Shown here: in pieces, positions 8,662-17,251 of the stretch
Position numbering within the stretch: the first letter of the stretch is position 1
How the letters are laid out: every line of letters starts with the position of its first letter
NCBI RefSeq assembly: GCF_900176345.1
Contig: NZ_FWXU01000003.1
Span: 1 to 64,000, forward strand
Source: Rhizobium sp. RU36D
Lineage (GTDB): Bacteria; Pseudomonadota; Alphaproteobacteria; Rhizobiales; Rhizobiaceae
Direction of reading: 5' to 3'
DNA: 64,000 nucleotides
The notes under the pieces: model-generated
Databases searched by the model: none
What the model saw: the letters and a program-made list of their open reading frames with translations, nothing else
What the model was told of the DNA's origin: nothing
Made by a program: the position numbers and the translations under genes

Positions 8662-10563
8662 ATGAAGACACGCGACGATTGGCGCGCGCATCTCAGATAC
8701 GCGTTCGACAAGAGCATGGCCGGCGGAGCTATGGCCCTCATTGGCTGGCTGGCGCTGATCTCGCTGATTGTGATCACGCTGGCCGGCGCTTTCCTGGCGA
8801 TCACCGGGATTGCGCCAGCAGGCGGCGAACCTGTCAGTTTCATCGAAGGCACCTGGGAATCCCTGATGCGCACCTTCGATGCCGGCACCATGGGCGGTGA
8901 CCAGGGCTGGGGCTTCCGCCTCGTGGCGCTCGTGGTCACGCTGGCCGGCATCTTCGTCTTCTCGGCCTTGATCGGCGTTATCAGCTCGGGCCTGGAAGAC
9001 AAGCTCGACGAATTGCGCAAAGGCCGCTCGCGTGTGCTTGAAGTCGATCACACCATCATCCTGAACTGGTCGCCGTCGATCTTCGACGTCATTTCGGAAC
9101 TTGTCATCGCCAATCGCAGCCGCAAGCATCCGCGCATCGTCATCATGTCCGGCCGCGACAAGGTGGAGATGGAGGAAGAGATTGCCGCCAAGATCGAGGA
9201 TCTCGGCAATACCAAGATCATCTGCCGCAGCGGCGACCCGACCGATCTCTTCGACCTCTCGATCGTCAATCCGCAAACATCCCGTTCGATCATCGTGCTA
9301 TCGCCCGAGGGTGATGACGCAGACTCACAGGTGATCAAGACCGTTCTGGCGCTGGTGAACGACCCGAAGCGCCGGCCCGCCCCCTATATGATCGCCGCCG
9401 AAATCCGCAGCGCCAGCAATGCCGACGTCGCCCGCATCGTCGGCGGCCCCGAGTTGCAACTGGTGCTCGCCGACGACCTGATTTCGCGCATCGTCGTCCA
9501 TACCAGCCGCCAGTCCGGCTTGAGCGCCGTCTATTCCGAACTGCTCGATTTCGACGGCTGCGAAATCTATACGCTCGAACAGACCACCCTTGTCGGCAAG
9601 CCCTTCGTCGCTGGTGCCATGTCCTATGAGAATTGCACCCTGATTGGCGTATGCGACACGGATGGCAAGATCCATCTCAATCCACATCCCACGCGCGTCT
9701 TCCAGGAGAGCGAGCGTGCCGTGATCATCGCGGAGGACGACGACTCCATCCGCCCATGGACCAACGAGATCCAGTTGTCCAAGGAAGCGATCCGCCCGCC
9801 GCAGCCGCGTCCCGTCGGCCCGGAACGCACGCTCATTCTCGGCTGGAACCGCCGCGGTCCGATCATCGCCACGGAACTCTGCCGCTATGTCGCACCCGGT
9901 TCGCACCTGACCATCGCCGCCGACACGCCCGAGCTCGAGGCGGATATCGCCGGCCTCGTCTTCCCCAACGGCAATATGTCGCTGGATTATCGCATTATCG
10001 ACACCAGCAGCCGCGCGGCGCTCGATACGCTCGGCATCGTGGCCTATGACCATGTTCTGGTCCTTGGCTATTCCGACCACATGACCATGCAGTCGGCGGA
10101 CACGCGAACGCTGATAACGCTGCTACATCTGCGCAAGATCGCGGAAACTGAGGGCACCCGGATCAATGTCGTCAGCGAAATGACCGATGTCCGGAACCGA
10201 GAACTGGCCGAGGTCACCCGCGCCGATGACTTCGTCGTCAGCAACAAGCTGGTCAGTCTGATGCTCGCCCAGGCCTCGGAAAACCAGTACATGGCAGCGA
10301 TCTTCGGCGAATTGCTCGATGAGAATGGCTCGGAGATCTACATGCGGCCGATGCGCGACTACGTCGCCATCGATGCACCGGTCAATTTCTTCACCGTGGC
10401 GCTGGCGGCCTTGCGGCGCGGAGAACTGGCAATCGGCTATCGACGCCAGAACGAGCCCGATGTCGATGGTCGCAGGCTGGGTGGTGTGACCGTCAACCCC
10501 TCCCGCTCAGAGATGGTGCAGTATACCGAAGAGGATATGGTCATCGTCCTGGCGCGCGACTGA
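8662..10563 (+). CDS. CASTOR/POLLUX-like ion channel with RCK/TrkA-N domains
   Basis: The protein is 633 residues from ATG 8662; an in-frame ATG at 8644 is possible. Two or three hydrophobic helices (GAMALIGWLALISLIVITLA, and LVALVVTLAGIFVFSALIGV followed by ISSGLEDKLDELRKG) flank a pore-like segment. The cytoplasmic part then carries TrkA-N/RCK-type nucleotide-binding units (VDHTIILNWSPSIFDVISEL and RTLILGWNRRGPIIATEL). This domain order matches the CASTOR/POLLUX/DMI1 family, known in plants as nuclear-envelope cation channels needed for symbiotic signalling. Bacterial homologues are not well characterised. It is predicted to be an inner-membrane K+ or Ca2+ channel; selectivity is unknown. 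Confidence 0.85.
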   Translation: MKTRDDWRAHLRYAFDKSMAGGAMALIGWLALISLIVITLAGAFLAITGIAPAGGEPVSFIEGTWESLMRTFDAGTMGGDQGWGFRLVALVVTLAGIFVFSALIGVISSGLEDKLDELRKGRSRVLEVDHTIILNWSPSIFDVISELVIANRSRKHPRIVIMSGRDKVEMEEEIAAKIEDLGNTKIICRSGDPTDLFDLSIVNPQTSRSIIVLSPEGDDADSQVIKTVLALVNDPKRRPAPYMIAAEIRSASNADVARIVGGPELQLVLADDLISRIVVHTSRQSGLSAVYSELLDFDGCEIYTLEQTTLVGKPFVAGAMSYENCTLIGVCDTDGKIHLNPHPTRVFQESERAVIIAEDDDSIRPWTNEIQLSKEAIRPPQPRPVGPERTLILGWNRRGPIIATELCRYVAPGSHLTIAADTPELEADIAGLVFPNGNMSLDYRIIDTSSRAALDTLGIVAYDHVLVLGYSDHMTMQSADTRTLITLLHLRKIAETEGTRINVVSEMTDVRNRELAEVTRADDFVVSNKLVSLMLAQASENQYMAAIFGELLDENGSEIYMRPMRDYVAIDAPVNFFTVALAALRRGELAIGYRRQNEPDVDGRRLGGVTVNPSRSEMVQYTEEDMVIVLARD

Positions 10564-10585
10564 CCAGGCGATACCAGACAAAAAA

Positions 10586-10616
10586 ATGCCCGCTGGTGAC
10601 GGCGGGCATTTTCGTT
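10586..10616 (+). terminator. Rho-independent terminator after the channel gene
   Basis: Stem ATGCCCGC (10586-10593) pairs with GCGGGCAT (10602-10609), followed by TTTTC. An A-run precedes the stem, so it can also terminate the converging aminotransferase transcript. Confidence 0.85.
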
Positions 10617-10635
10617 TTCATTCCAGGCACGAGGC

Positions 10636-11862
10636 TCAGGCGGCCGCAGCCAACGCCCCGCCGATCAGGCGTCCAAGCCGCTTGATGCCCTCGTCGATCA
10701 TCTCTTCATTGGCGCAGGAGAAGGACAGCCGCAGCGTATTGGCATTCGACCGGTCGGCAAAGAAGGCCTGCCCCGGAACGAAGGCCACCTTCTCAGTTTC
10801 AACCGAGCGCGCCAAGAGGTCGGCACCGTCCATGCCCTCCGGCAGTGTCACCCAGACAAACATCCCGCCTTCCGGCTTGGTCCAGACTGTCCCGGCCGGC
10901 ATGTATTTCTCAAGGGCTGCCAGCATGGCATTGCGCCGCGCGCTATAAGCCGCCTTGATCTTGGCCACCTGCTCAGGGAAGTGGCGTTCCGCGACATGGG
11001 TAATGGCCATCTGGTTGATTGTGGAGGAGTGCAGGTCTGCGGCCTGCTTCATCAGGACCAGCTTGCGGATAACCGGCATGGCGGCAACCACGAAGCCGAC
11101 GCGCAGGCCTGGAGCGAGCGTCTTGGAGAAACTGCCAGAATAGATCGTCCTGGTGTCTTCGATCGAGCCTTTCTCGGCAATCTCAAGCGCCAGGATCGGC
11201 GGGATCGCCTCGCCGTCATAGCGCAGCGACTGGTACGCAGCGTCTTCGATGATCGCAATATCCATCTCGTCAGCGAGCTTCAGCAGCCGCTTGCGCTGGT
11301 TGAGATCAACGGTTTCCCCGGTCGGGTTGGAGAAATCGGCGGAGAGATAGGCGAACTTGACGGCACCACCGAGGTTTTCGGCCGCAACCTTGTAGCTTTC
11401 GGGCGTACGGTTGCCGTTCAGCGTAAGCTGGTCGTAATTCGGTTCATAGGCGTTGAAGGCCTGCAAGGCGCCGAGATAGGTCGGCCAGCCGACGAGCGCC
11501 GTGTCCTTCGGCGACAGGAACAGCTTGCCGAGGTAATCGAGCGCCTGCTGCGAGCCTGAGGTGATGAAGATGTTGTCGACGGAGCAGGGAATGCCGAGCT
11601 TCTCCATCTCGCCTTTCAGCCATTCCCGCAACGGCTTGTACCCTTCGCTGACGGAATACTGCAGAGCCGCGCCAACCTGGTCGCTGGAGAAGATGTCGGA
11701 ATAGGCCGTCTTGAACGCCTCGTCCGGAAACAGCTTGGGATCTGGAATGCCGCCGGCAAACGAAATGATATCGGGCCGTTCCAGCAGCTTCAGCAGTTCG
11801 CGAATTTCCGAAGCGCGCATACGCGACGAACGGGTTGCAAAGATATGATCCCAGTTCAACAT
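10636..11862 (-). CDS. PLP-dependent aminotransferase, class I/II (LysN-like)
   Basis: The 408-residue fold-type I aminotransferase has NPTG at 179-182, the PLP-binding Asp in IIEDAAY (about 207) and the Schiff-base Lys247 in SGSFSKTLAPGLRVGFV. The N-terminal RMRASEIRELLKLLERPDIIS and FAGGIPDPKLFP are typical of the 2-aminoadipate/aromatic aminotransferase group related to MocR C-terminal domains. The donor and acceptor cannot be fixed from sequence. It appears to be a single transcription unit and is flanked downstream by the shared terminator at 10586-10616. Confidence 0.88.
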   Translation of the reverse strand: MLNWDHIFATRSSRMRASEIRELLKLLERPDIISFAGGIPDPKLFPDEAFKTAYSDIFSSDQVGAALQYSVSEGYKPLREWLKGEMEKLGIPCSVDNIFITSGSQQALDYLGKLFLSPKDTALVGWPTYLGALQAFNAYEPNYDQLTLNGNRTPESYKVAAENLGGAVKFAYLSADFSNPTGETVDLNQRKRLLKLADEMDIAIIEDAAYQSLRYDGEAIPPILALEIAEKGSIEDTRTIYSGSFSKTLAPGLRVGFVVAAMPVIRKLVLMKQAADLHSSTINQMAITHVAERHFPEQVAKIKAAYSARRNAMLAALEKYMPAGTVWTKPEGGMFVWVTLPEGMDGADLLARSVETEKVAFVPGQAFFADRSNANTLRLSFSCANEEMIDEGIKRLGRLIGGALAAAA

Positions 11863-12350
11863 GGGGGTTTCCTCGATTATCTTTTTGGATGATTCAACAG
11901 ACCACGAAATTTGAGATAAGTCAACAATGCTGACCTATCGCTTTTCGACAAATTACCCGGCGATGCTGCAGCGCGAAATAAATGCAAAGCATGCCTGAAC
12001 ATCGCGCAAGATTTGACCGCGCGGCCTCAGACCAGCATAAAGATGCGCTCCATAGGAAGCACCTGATATGATACGTCGCGATTGCTCAGCACGAGCAAAC
12101 GGTCTGAAGACACGGAAACACCCGAAAAGGGTGCAACTTTTGGACACAATACGTCATTTCTCCCCTTGAGCTTGACAAACAACAAGACATACTCCCGCCC
12201 GGACACGCCTCGGCTCAAGAGGCTCTGGTCCCGGTGCTGAGGGGCGCCGCAGCACCGCCATTCGTCTTAGCATTGTTCTGCATGAAGCCATTTAACCTTT
12301 TGCCGGCGACCGGGGGACGGTTCGTCGCGAACGATCACGGGGAGAACCGC
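11863..12350. other. Intergenic region without a recognised gene
   Basis: Short minus-strand frames exist but lack binding sites and familiar sequence. The visible structure is a strong hairpin at 12232-12257, with CGGTGCTG pairing CAGCACCG across ten bases. It lacks a T-run, so it may be a leader structure of the gene at 12351 rather than a terminator. The remainder should contain the promoters of both divergent neighbours, but I could not fix their elements. Confidence 0.4.
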
Positions 12351-12725
12351 ATGCGCGGTCTAGCTTTTATCTGTCTTGTCACAGCCAGTCTTTATGCCCT
12401 TGTCGGCATGGCCGGCGGCATTTTTATGGGTATTACCCATGACCATACCCTGAGCCCTGCCCATGCGCATCTCAACCTTGTCGGTTGGGCCTCCATCGCG
12501 CTGTTCGGCCTCTATTATCACGTCGTGCCCGCCGCCGCCGCGTCTCGCCTGGCAAAACTACAGGTAGCAGCGGCCACGCTCGGCGTTCTTTGCCTCGCGC
12601 CGGGGATAGGACTGTCCGTGCTGGGAATGAACCCGGCGCTCGCCATCGTCGGCTCGCTGATCACCTTTGTGTCGATGCTGCTGTTCGTCACCGTGGTCGT
12701 ATCCAGCCGCGCCAGCAACGCCTGA
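12351..12725 (+). CDS. Small four-helix membrane protein, cytochrome oxidase subunit I-like motif
   Basis: The start is ATG 12351, after GGGGAG at 12339-12344; the longer open frame upstream has no binding site. The 124-residue product has four hydrophobic segments. The second region has PAHAHLNLVGWASIALFGLY followed by YHVVP, the HAHLNLxGW signature found in proteins related to the heme-copper oxidase subunit I/NnrS group. The His residues could bind heme or metal. There is no companion gene indicating a pathway, so the function is unknown. Confidence 0.7.
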   Translation: MRGLAFICLVTASLYALVGMAGGIFMGITHDHTLSPAHAHLNLVGWASIALFGLYYHVVPAAAASRLAKLQVAAATLGVLCLAPGIGLSVLGMNPALAIVGSLITFVSMLLFVTVVVSSRASNA

Positions 12726-12791
12726 CAAGGGTCGAACAACCACACCGGTCGCGACCCCCAGAGATTGCGGCCGGCGCCTCAACTGCATGGA

Positions 12792-13211
12792 CTACTTTTT
12801 CGGCTCCATATTGACGACGCCCTTTGGCGCCTGGTCAATCACGAGCAATTTCAATGCCTCGGTGCCGGGGTTTTCGCCATAGTGCCACTGGCCAAGCGCT
12901 TCCACGATGAAGCCACCGACACCGAGATCCGTAACACTGCCCGTATCCATATTGGTGACGCGCAGCTTGCCGGACAGGACGTAGCCGTATCGCGGATACT
13001 GGTGGCGATGCTGCGACAGTTTTGCTCCGGGCGGAATTTCATACACTGAAACGGTAACTTCCGGATTGTCCGTCGGCAAGGCGATCGGCTGGCCCGACAC
13101 CGTAACGTCGGCTTTGGTCACGGGCGTCACCACCACCTGGGATTGCGCCTGCGCGCTGGAGATACTGAGCGCGAAGAGCCCCAGCATCCCCACAACCGAT
13201 TTCATCATCAT
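12792..13211 (-). CDS. Secreted single-domain cupin
   Basis: The start is ATG 13211, five bases after GGAGGAG (two further ATGs follow immediately). A signal peptide ends near SSAQA. The mature part is a beta-barrel cupin with motif 1-like GAKLSQHRHQYPRYGYVLSG, supplying His ligands, and motif 2-like GQWHYGENPG, so it probably binds one metal in the periplasm. Total length is 139 residues. There are no operon partners. Substrate is unknown; related proteins are annotated only as cupin-domain proteins. Confidence 0.8.
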   Translation of the reverse strand: MMMKSVVGMLGLFALSISSAQAQSQVVVTPVTKADVTVSGQPIALPTDNPEVTVSVYEIPPGAKLSQHRHQYPRYGYVLSGKLRVTNMDTGSVTDLGVGGFIVEALGQWHYGENPGTEALKLLVIDQAPKGVVNMEPKK

Positions 13212-13303
13212 TGGCTCCTCCACGATGGCGCACGACCGCCTGCGGCGATTCTCAACGCGAGGTTACAGCGAAACGGATATTGATGGTGAGCGCAACATGG
13301 AAA

Positions 13304-13329
13304 AGCCGGGAAGGTCTCCCTCCCCGGCT
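13304..13329 (-). terminator. Rho-independent terminator downstream of ilvC
   Basis: On the minus strand AGCCGGG/CCCGGCT, with an inner AGG/CCT pair, forms a hairpin followed by TTTT. It lies about 115 bases beyond the present ilvC stop but directly after the second copy of the ilvC 3' end, suggesting it belonged to that copy. Confidence 0.75.
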
Positions 13330-13357
13330 AATGCTTACATCCGTCTGGCGATGCTTG

Positions 13358-13395
13358 GTTGACAGCCTTGTCAACCAGCTTGTTCTTGCCGATCC
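13358..13395 (-). repeat. Diverged duplicate of the ilvC 3' end
   Basis: These 38 bases match the last codons of ilvC (13448-13485) with only two differences. Both differences are synonymous third-position changes (GCC to GCT, GTC to GTT), so the copy still encodes [12 protein letters not shown]. It then reads QASPDGCKH and stops just before the terminator at 13304-13329. The pattern suggests replacement or insertion at the 3' end of ilvC by recombination rather than slippage. Confidence 0.8.
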
Positions 13396-13444
13396 CCGCG
13401 ATGCCGAAGGCACGCGATCCTGAGGACCTGGAGCGGCAAGCCGA

Positions 13445-14530
<1,086 letters not shown>

Positions 14531-15169
14531 TCATTCCGTCGGTATTCTTGTCGTGCCGTAGAGCTTCAGGAATGACGCGACCGCCTTCCTGGCCCTGGCT
14601 GGAAATGTTTCCTTGCCCGGCCGGTCGCCGAGCAGCATGCGCACGTGAAGGTCCGAAACGATCAGGCCATAGAGCGATCGATAGGCCTCTTCCCCGTCAT
14701 TGAATCGCAAAAGCCCGTCCCGCTGCCCGGCATCCAGCAGCGCGCGTGCGCGGCGATCGATCTGCCGCCGCCCGCGCTCAAGCAGCAGCGTTCCGAGCTT
14801 CGATCCCTCGCGGCTGGTCTGGCCGATCGCCAGCCGGTTGAGCGCAAGCGACACATCACCTGCCAGAACCTCCAGCAGGTCCCGCGCGAACAATTCGAGA
14901 TGATCCACCAGCGTGTCCGGCGTCAGCCGCTCGCCGCTGCGCTCGAACGTCCTCACCTTGCTCGCCTGGTGCGAAATCATCGCAGACAGCAGACCATCGC
15001 GGTCGCCGAACCACTTGTAGAGGCTCTCCTTGGAGCAATTGGCAGCCCGCGCCAATCCGGCAGTCGTCAGCGCCTTGTCGCCACCATCGACAAGCAGACC
15101 CAGCGCCACGTCCAGAACCGCGTTCTGGCGTGGGGTGAAGTCGTGATCTGCAGTCGATTCGTGTTGCAC
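14531..15169 (-). CDS. TetR-family transcriptional regulator
   Basis: The N-terminal helix-turn-helix is clear: LTTAGLARAANCSKESLYKW followed by FGDRDGLL. A helical ligand-binding domain follows, and TetR-type C-terminal residues close the protein. I chose GTG 15169, because the longer open frame to 15301 has unnatural Arg/Cys-rich sequence; this gives 212 residues. A perfect ACCGTACGGT palindrome lies 26 bases upstream, suggesting autoregulation. It is followed on the same strand by ilvC after 66 bases, so read-through or local regulation is possible, though no direct link to branched-chain synthesis is shown. Confidence 0.85.
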   Translation of the reverse strand: MQHESTADHDFTPRQNAVLDVALGLLVDGGDKALTTAGLARAANCSKESLYKWFGDRDGLLSAMISHQASKVRTFERSGERLTPDTLVDHLELFARDLLEVLAGDVSLALNRLAIGQTSREGSKLGTLLLERGRRQIDRRARALLDAGQRDGLLRFNDGEEAYRSLYGLIVSDLHVRMLLGDRPGKETFPARARKAVASFLKLYGTTRIPTE

Positions 15170-15189
15170 TATCTTGCTCTCTGACGCGT

Positions 15190-15204
15190 ACCGTACCGTA
15201 CGGT
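15190..15204. promoter_or_regulatory. Probable TetR operator
   Basis: The sequence ACCGTACCGTACGGT contains the perfect palindrome ACCGTACGGT (15195-15204) and an extra CCGTA half-site. It lies just upstream of the TetR start and is a candidate autoregulatory site. Confidence 0.5.
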
Positions 15205-15429
15205 TCCTGCATTTTCTAAAGGCATCGCCCCTGCCCGTCAAGCCGAAAAAACGGGCACAACGAGGGTTTTCCAGCGGCCTGCAGCCCCCAACACGCCACA
15301 CTCACAGAAGCGTGACTACGTGGTGACAAAATAATTTTTTTATACAACAATTTTGGCTGCATGTAATTTACAAGCCACTGTTTTTGCATGCTAAATTTTT
15401 CAAGATCTCCAAAGAAAATCGATCAAATC

Positions 15430-15449
15430 ATCGAACCAAGCGGTTCGAT
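15430..15449. promoter_or_regulatory. Palindrome 1 upstream of the four-gene array
   Basis: ATCGAACC (15430-15437) and GGTTCGAT (15442-15449) are perfect arms around AAGC. The same 21-base sequence recurs at 15501 with one change. The region around it is AT-rich (about 15300-15420), with a TGTAATTTACA palindrome at 15362-15372. It is probably an operator for an unidentified regulator. Confidence 0.6.
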
Positions 15450-15500
15450 TGGCGCCTACCCCCTCTTGCCAAGCCGAAAAATTTGTCCCATTTCTAGCTC

Positions 15501-15520
15501 ATCGAACCAAGCAGTTCGAT
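15501..15520. promoter_or_regulatory. Palindrome 2 upstream of the four-gene array
   Basis: ATCGAAC (15501-15507) and GTTCGAT (15514-15520) flank CAAGCA. It is a near-identical copy of the site at 15430, centred 71 bases downstream, about seven helical turns. It ends 32 bases before the first start codon of the array, a position suited to repression or looping. Confidence 0.6.
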
Positions 15521-15552
15521 TGCATATCAACTAATCAACAGAGGCAATGACC

Positions 15553-15801
15553 ATGAAAAAGATCGCAGCAGCCACTCTCGTCGCCGTTCTCGCCGGCTCG
15601 TCCGCAGCCTTCGCCATCGAAGCCATTCCGGGCTCGCTCACCTACGGCGGCAGCAACGTTCAGCTTCAGAAGGCTCCGGCCGGTTCGAGCTTCGAACACG
15701 CCTTCATCACCAACAGCGGTGACCAGGCCATCGAGACCTACCGCGTCAACGCCGACAAGACCGTCACGCTGGTCACTCGCGACCACGTCGAAAACAACTA
15801 A
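15553..15801 (+). CDS. Small exported protein of unknown function, array copy 1
   Basis: The protein is 82 residues from ATG 15553. GAGG at 15541 is eight bases upstream, whereas the ATG at 15547 is too close, and the choice matches the lengths of the other copies. A signal peptide (KKIAAATLVAVLAGSSAAFA) is followed by a cysteine-free mature domain of about 61 residues: IEAIPGSLTYGG, NVQLQKAPAGSSFEHAFIT, IETYRVNADKTVTLVTR. It is the most divergent copy, with Ile-Glu-Ala after the signal and Asn-Ser at the variable site. It is first of four head-to-tail paralogues and lies directly after the paired palindromes. I do not recognise the family. Confidence 0.85.
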   Translation: MKKIAAATLVAVLAGSSAAFAIEAIPGSLTYGGSNVQLQKAPAGSSFEHAFITNSGDQAIETYRVNADKTVTLVTRDHVENN

Positions 15802-15834
15802 TGCCACTGGCACTCAAGTAAGGAGCATTTCCCC

Positions 15835-16083
15835 ATGAACAAGATCGCAGCAGCAACCCTCCTCGCCGTTCTCGCCGGCTCTTCCGCAGCCTTCGCTCTG
15901 GAACCCATCCCGGGCTCCCTGACCTACGGCGGCGCCAATGTCCAGCTTCAGAAGGCTCCCGCCGGCTCGAGCTTCGAACATGCCTTCATCACCAGCACCG
16001 GTGACCAGGCCGTCGAAACCTACCGCGTCAACGCCGACAAGACCGTCAGCCTCGTGACCCGCGCCCACGTCGAAAACAACTAA
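15835..16083 (+). CDS. Small exported protein of unknown function, array copy 2
   Basis: This is an 82-residue paralogue starting MNKIAAATLLAVLAGSSAAF. The mature part begins LEPIPGSLTYGGANVQLQKA and carries the invariant APAGSSFEHAFIT and ETYRVNADK motifs, ending RAHVENN. It starts 33 bases after copy 1, with AAGGAG before the ATG, so the array is probably one transcript. It shares the RAHVENN ending with copy 3, whereas copies 1 and 4 have RDH, indicating that duplication or gene conversion joined 2 and 3 most recently. Confidence 0.85.
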   Translation: MNKIAAATLLAVLAGSSAAFALEPIPGSLTYGGANVQLQKAPAGSSFEHAFITSTGDQAVETYRVNADKTVSLVTRAHVENN

Positions 16084-16114
16084 TCCCAACCTTCCCACAT
16101 AAGGAGACATCATC

Positions 16115-16363
16115 ATGAACAAGTTCGCAGCAGCCACCCTCCTCGCCGTTCTCGCCGGCTCGTCCGCAGCCTTCGCTCTGGAACCGATCCCAGGCTCGAT
16201 CACCTTCGGCGGCAACAACGTCCAGCTTCAGAAGGCCCCGGCCGGTTCGAGCTTCGAGCACGCCTTCATCACCAGCACCGGTGACCAGGCCGTCGAAACC
16301 TACCGCGTCAACGCCGACAAGTCCGTCAGCCTCGTCACCCGCGCCCACGTCGAAAACAACTAA
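16115..16363 (+). CDS. Small exported protein of unknown function, array copy 3
   Basis: This is an 82-residue paralogue preceded by AAGGAGACATCATC, the same leader block as copy 4 (AGGAGACATCATC). The signal peptide is nearly identical to copy 2. The mature region differs at SITFGGNN and DKSVS. Conservation of nucleotide as well as protein sequence between copies is high, consistent with recent duplication. It is predicted to be periplasmic or secreted; no catalytic motif or cysteine is visible. Confidence 0.85.
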   Translation: MNKFAAATLLAVLAGSSAAFALEPIPGSITFGGNNVQLQKAPAGSSFEHAFITSTGDQAVETYRVNADKSVSLVTRAHVENN

Positions 16364-16389
16364 TCCCCACACGAATAGGAGACATCATC

Positions 16390-16638
16390 ATGAACAAGTT
16401 CGCAGCAGCCACGCTGATCGCCGTCCTCGCCGGTTCGTCCGCAGCCTTCGCTCTGGAACCCATTCCGGGTTCGCTCACCTACGGCGGCGCCAACGTCCAG
16501 CTTCAGAAGGCTCCGGCCGGTTCGAGCTTCGAGCACGCCTTCATCACCAGCACCGGTGACCGCGCCATCGAAACCTACCGCGTCAACGCCGACAAGACCG
16601 TCACGCTGGTGACCCGCGATCATTCGGAATCCAACTGA
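16390..16638 (+). CDS. Small exported protein of unknown function, array copy 4
   Basis: This is an 82-residue paralogue, the last in the array, ending RDHSESN. It starts 26 bases after copy 3 with the same AGGAGACATCATC leader. TGDRAIETYRV replaces TGDQAVETYRV of copies 2 and 3, closer to copy 1. A strong terminator follows 32 bases downstream of its stop, closing the array. Confidence 0.85.
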   Translation: MNKFAAATLIAVLAGSSAAFALEPIPGSLTYGGANVQLQKAPAGSSFEHAFITSTGDRAIETYRVNADKTVTLVTRDHSESN

Positions 16639-16670
16639 TATTTCTCAGTTTTCGGACTTCCCGACCCAAG

Positions 16671-16702
16671 GCCCCGGAGTTTATCCGGGGCTTAAATTTT
16701 TT
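16671..16702 (+). terminator. Rho-independent terminator of the four-gene array
   Basis: GCCCCGGA (16671-16678) pairs with TCCGGGGC (16684-16691), followed by TTAAATTTTTT. Confidence 0.93.
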
Positions 16703-16793
16703 CTGTGCCTGGACCCAGTTTTGGCGCTTCATCCGGCTCATCGCGATCGATATGATCACGCAATTACCCACCTAGAGCCTGGATTGAAATACA

Positions 16794-17165
16794 ATGTCGA
16801 AGCGTCTCATCGCCCTCGCCGCCCTCGGTCTTGCCCTGATCGGCAGCCCTGCACTTTCAGCCGAAAACCGCTGCGGCTGGCTTCATAATCCCACCCCAGG
16901 CAATCTCTGGCTCGATGACAGCGAAAGCACCTGGATCCTGATGTCCCAGGGCATGCCGGACGAGGCGCTGGGCATGGAGAACATCCCTGATTTTTCCGAG
17001 CGCGACTATGTGCGCACCAATGGCAATTACGGCTATGCCTGCGCCTGCATCGAAGTCGATACCGAGAGCCGTGATGGCATCGATCGCGTCGTCGCAGTCT
17101 ACTCCTTCAAGCAACTGAAGCTGTCGAAGTGCGAAAACGATCGCAACCTACCGAAGCCCGAATAA
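16794..17165 (+). CDS. DUF4087-family exported protein
   Basis: The 123-residue protein has a signal peptide ending SPALSA. The mature domain opens with ENRCGWLHNPTPGNLWLDDS and has STWILMSQG, YGYACACIEVD and a late Cys in LKLSKCENDR. The pattern matches DUF4087, whose function is unknown, and the cysteines suggest periplasmic disulphides. It stands alone between a terminator and the MarR-GNAT gene. Confidence 0.82.
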   Translation: MSKRLIALAALGLALIGSPALSAENRCGWLHNPTPGNLWLDDSESTWILMSQGMPDEALGMENIPDFSERDYVRTNGNYGYACACIEVDTESRDGIDRVVAVYSFKQLKLSKCENDRNLPKPE

Positions 17166-17175
17166 GTCGATTTAG

Positions 17176-17209
17176 TGGACCTGGTCCATTAATTGATTGA
17201 CCTGATCCG
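17176..17209. promoter_or_regulatory. Probable MarR operator pair
   Basis: TGGAC-CTG-GTCCA (17176-17188) is a perfect palindrome. A related GACCTGATCC lies at about 17200-17209, repeating the GACCTGGTCC core 21-22 bases later. Both are just upstream of the MarR-GNAT gene and are likely autoregulatory. Confidence 0.55.
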
Positions 17210-17251
17210 TTTTCCATCCTTATGCTCCTGACGAGGCGCAGGGAGTTCGAT

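Noticed and set aside
11953-12218. Two overlapping minus-strand frames of about 63 codons
   Set aside because: No ribosome binding site, no recognisable sequence and unlikely codon use; treated as non-coding.
15553-16638. Possible CRISPR-like or satellite array because of the regular 275-282 base period
   Set aside because: Each period is a complete open reading frame with signal peptide and ribosome site; these are tandem genes.
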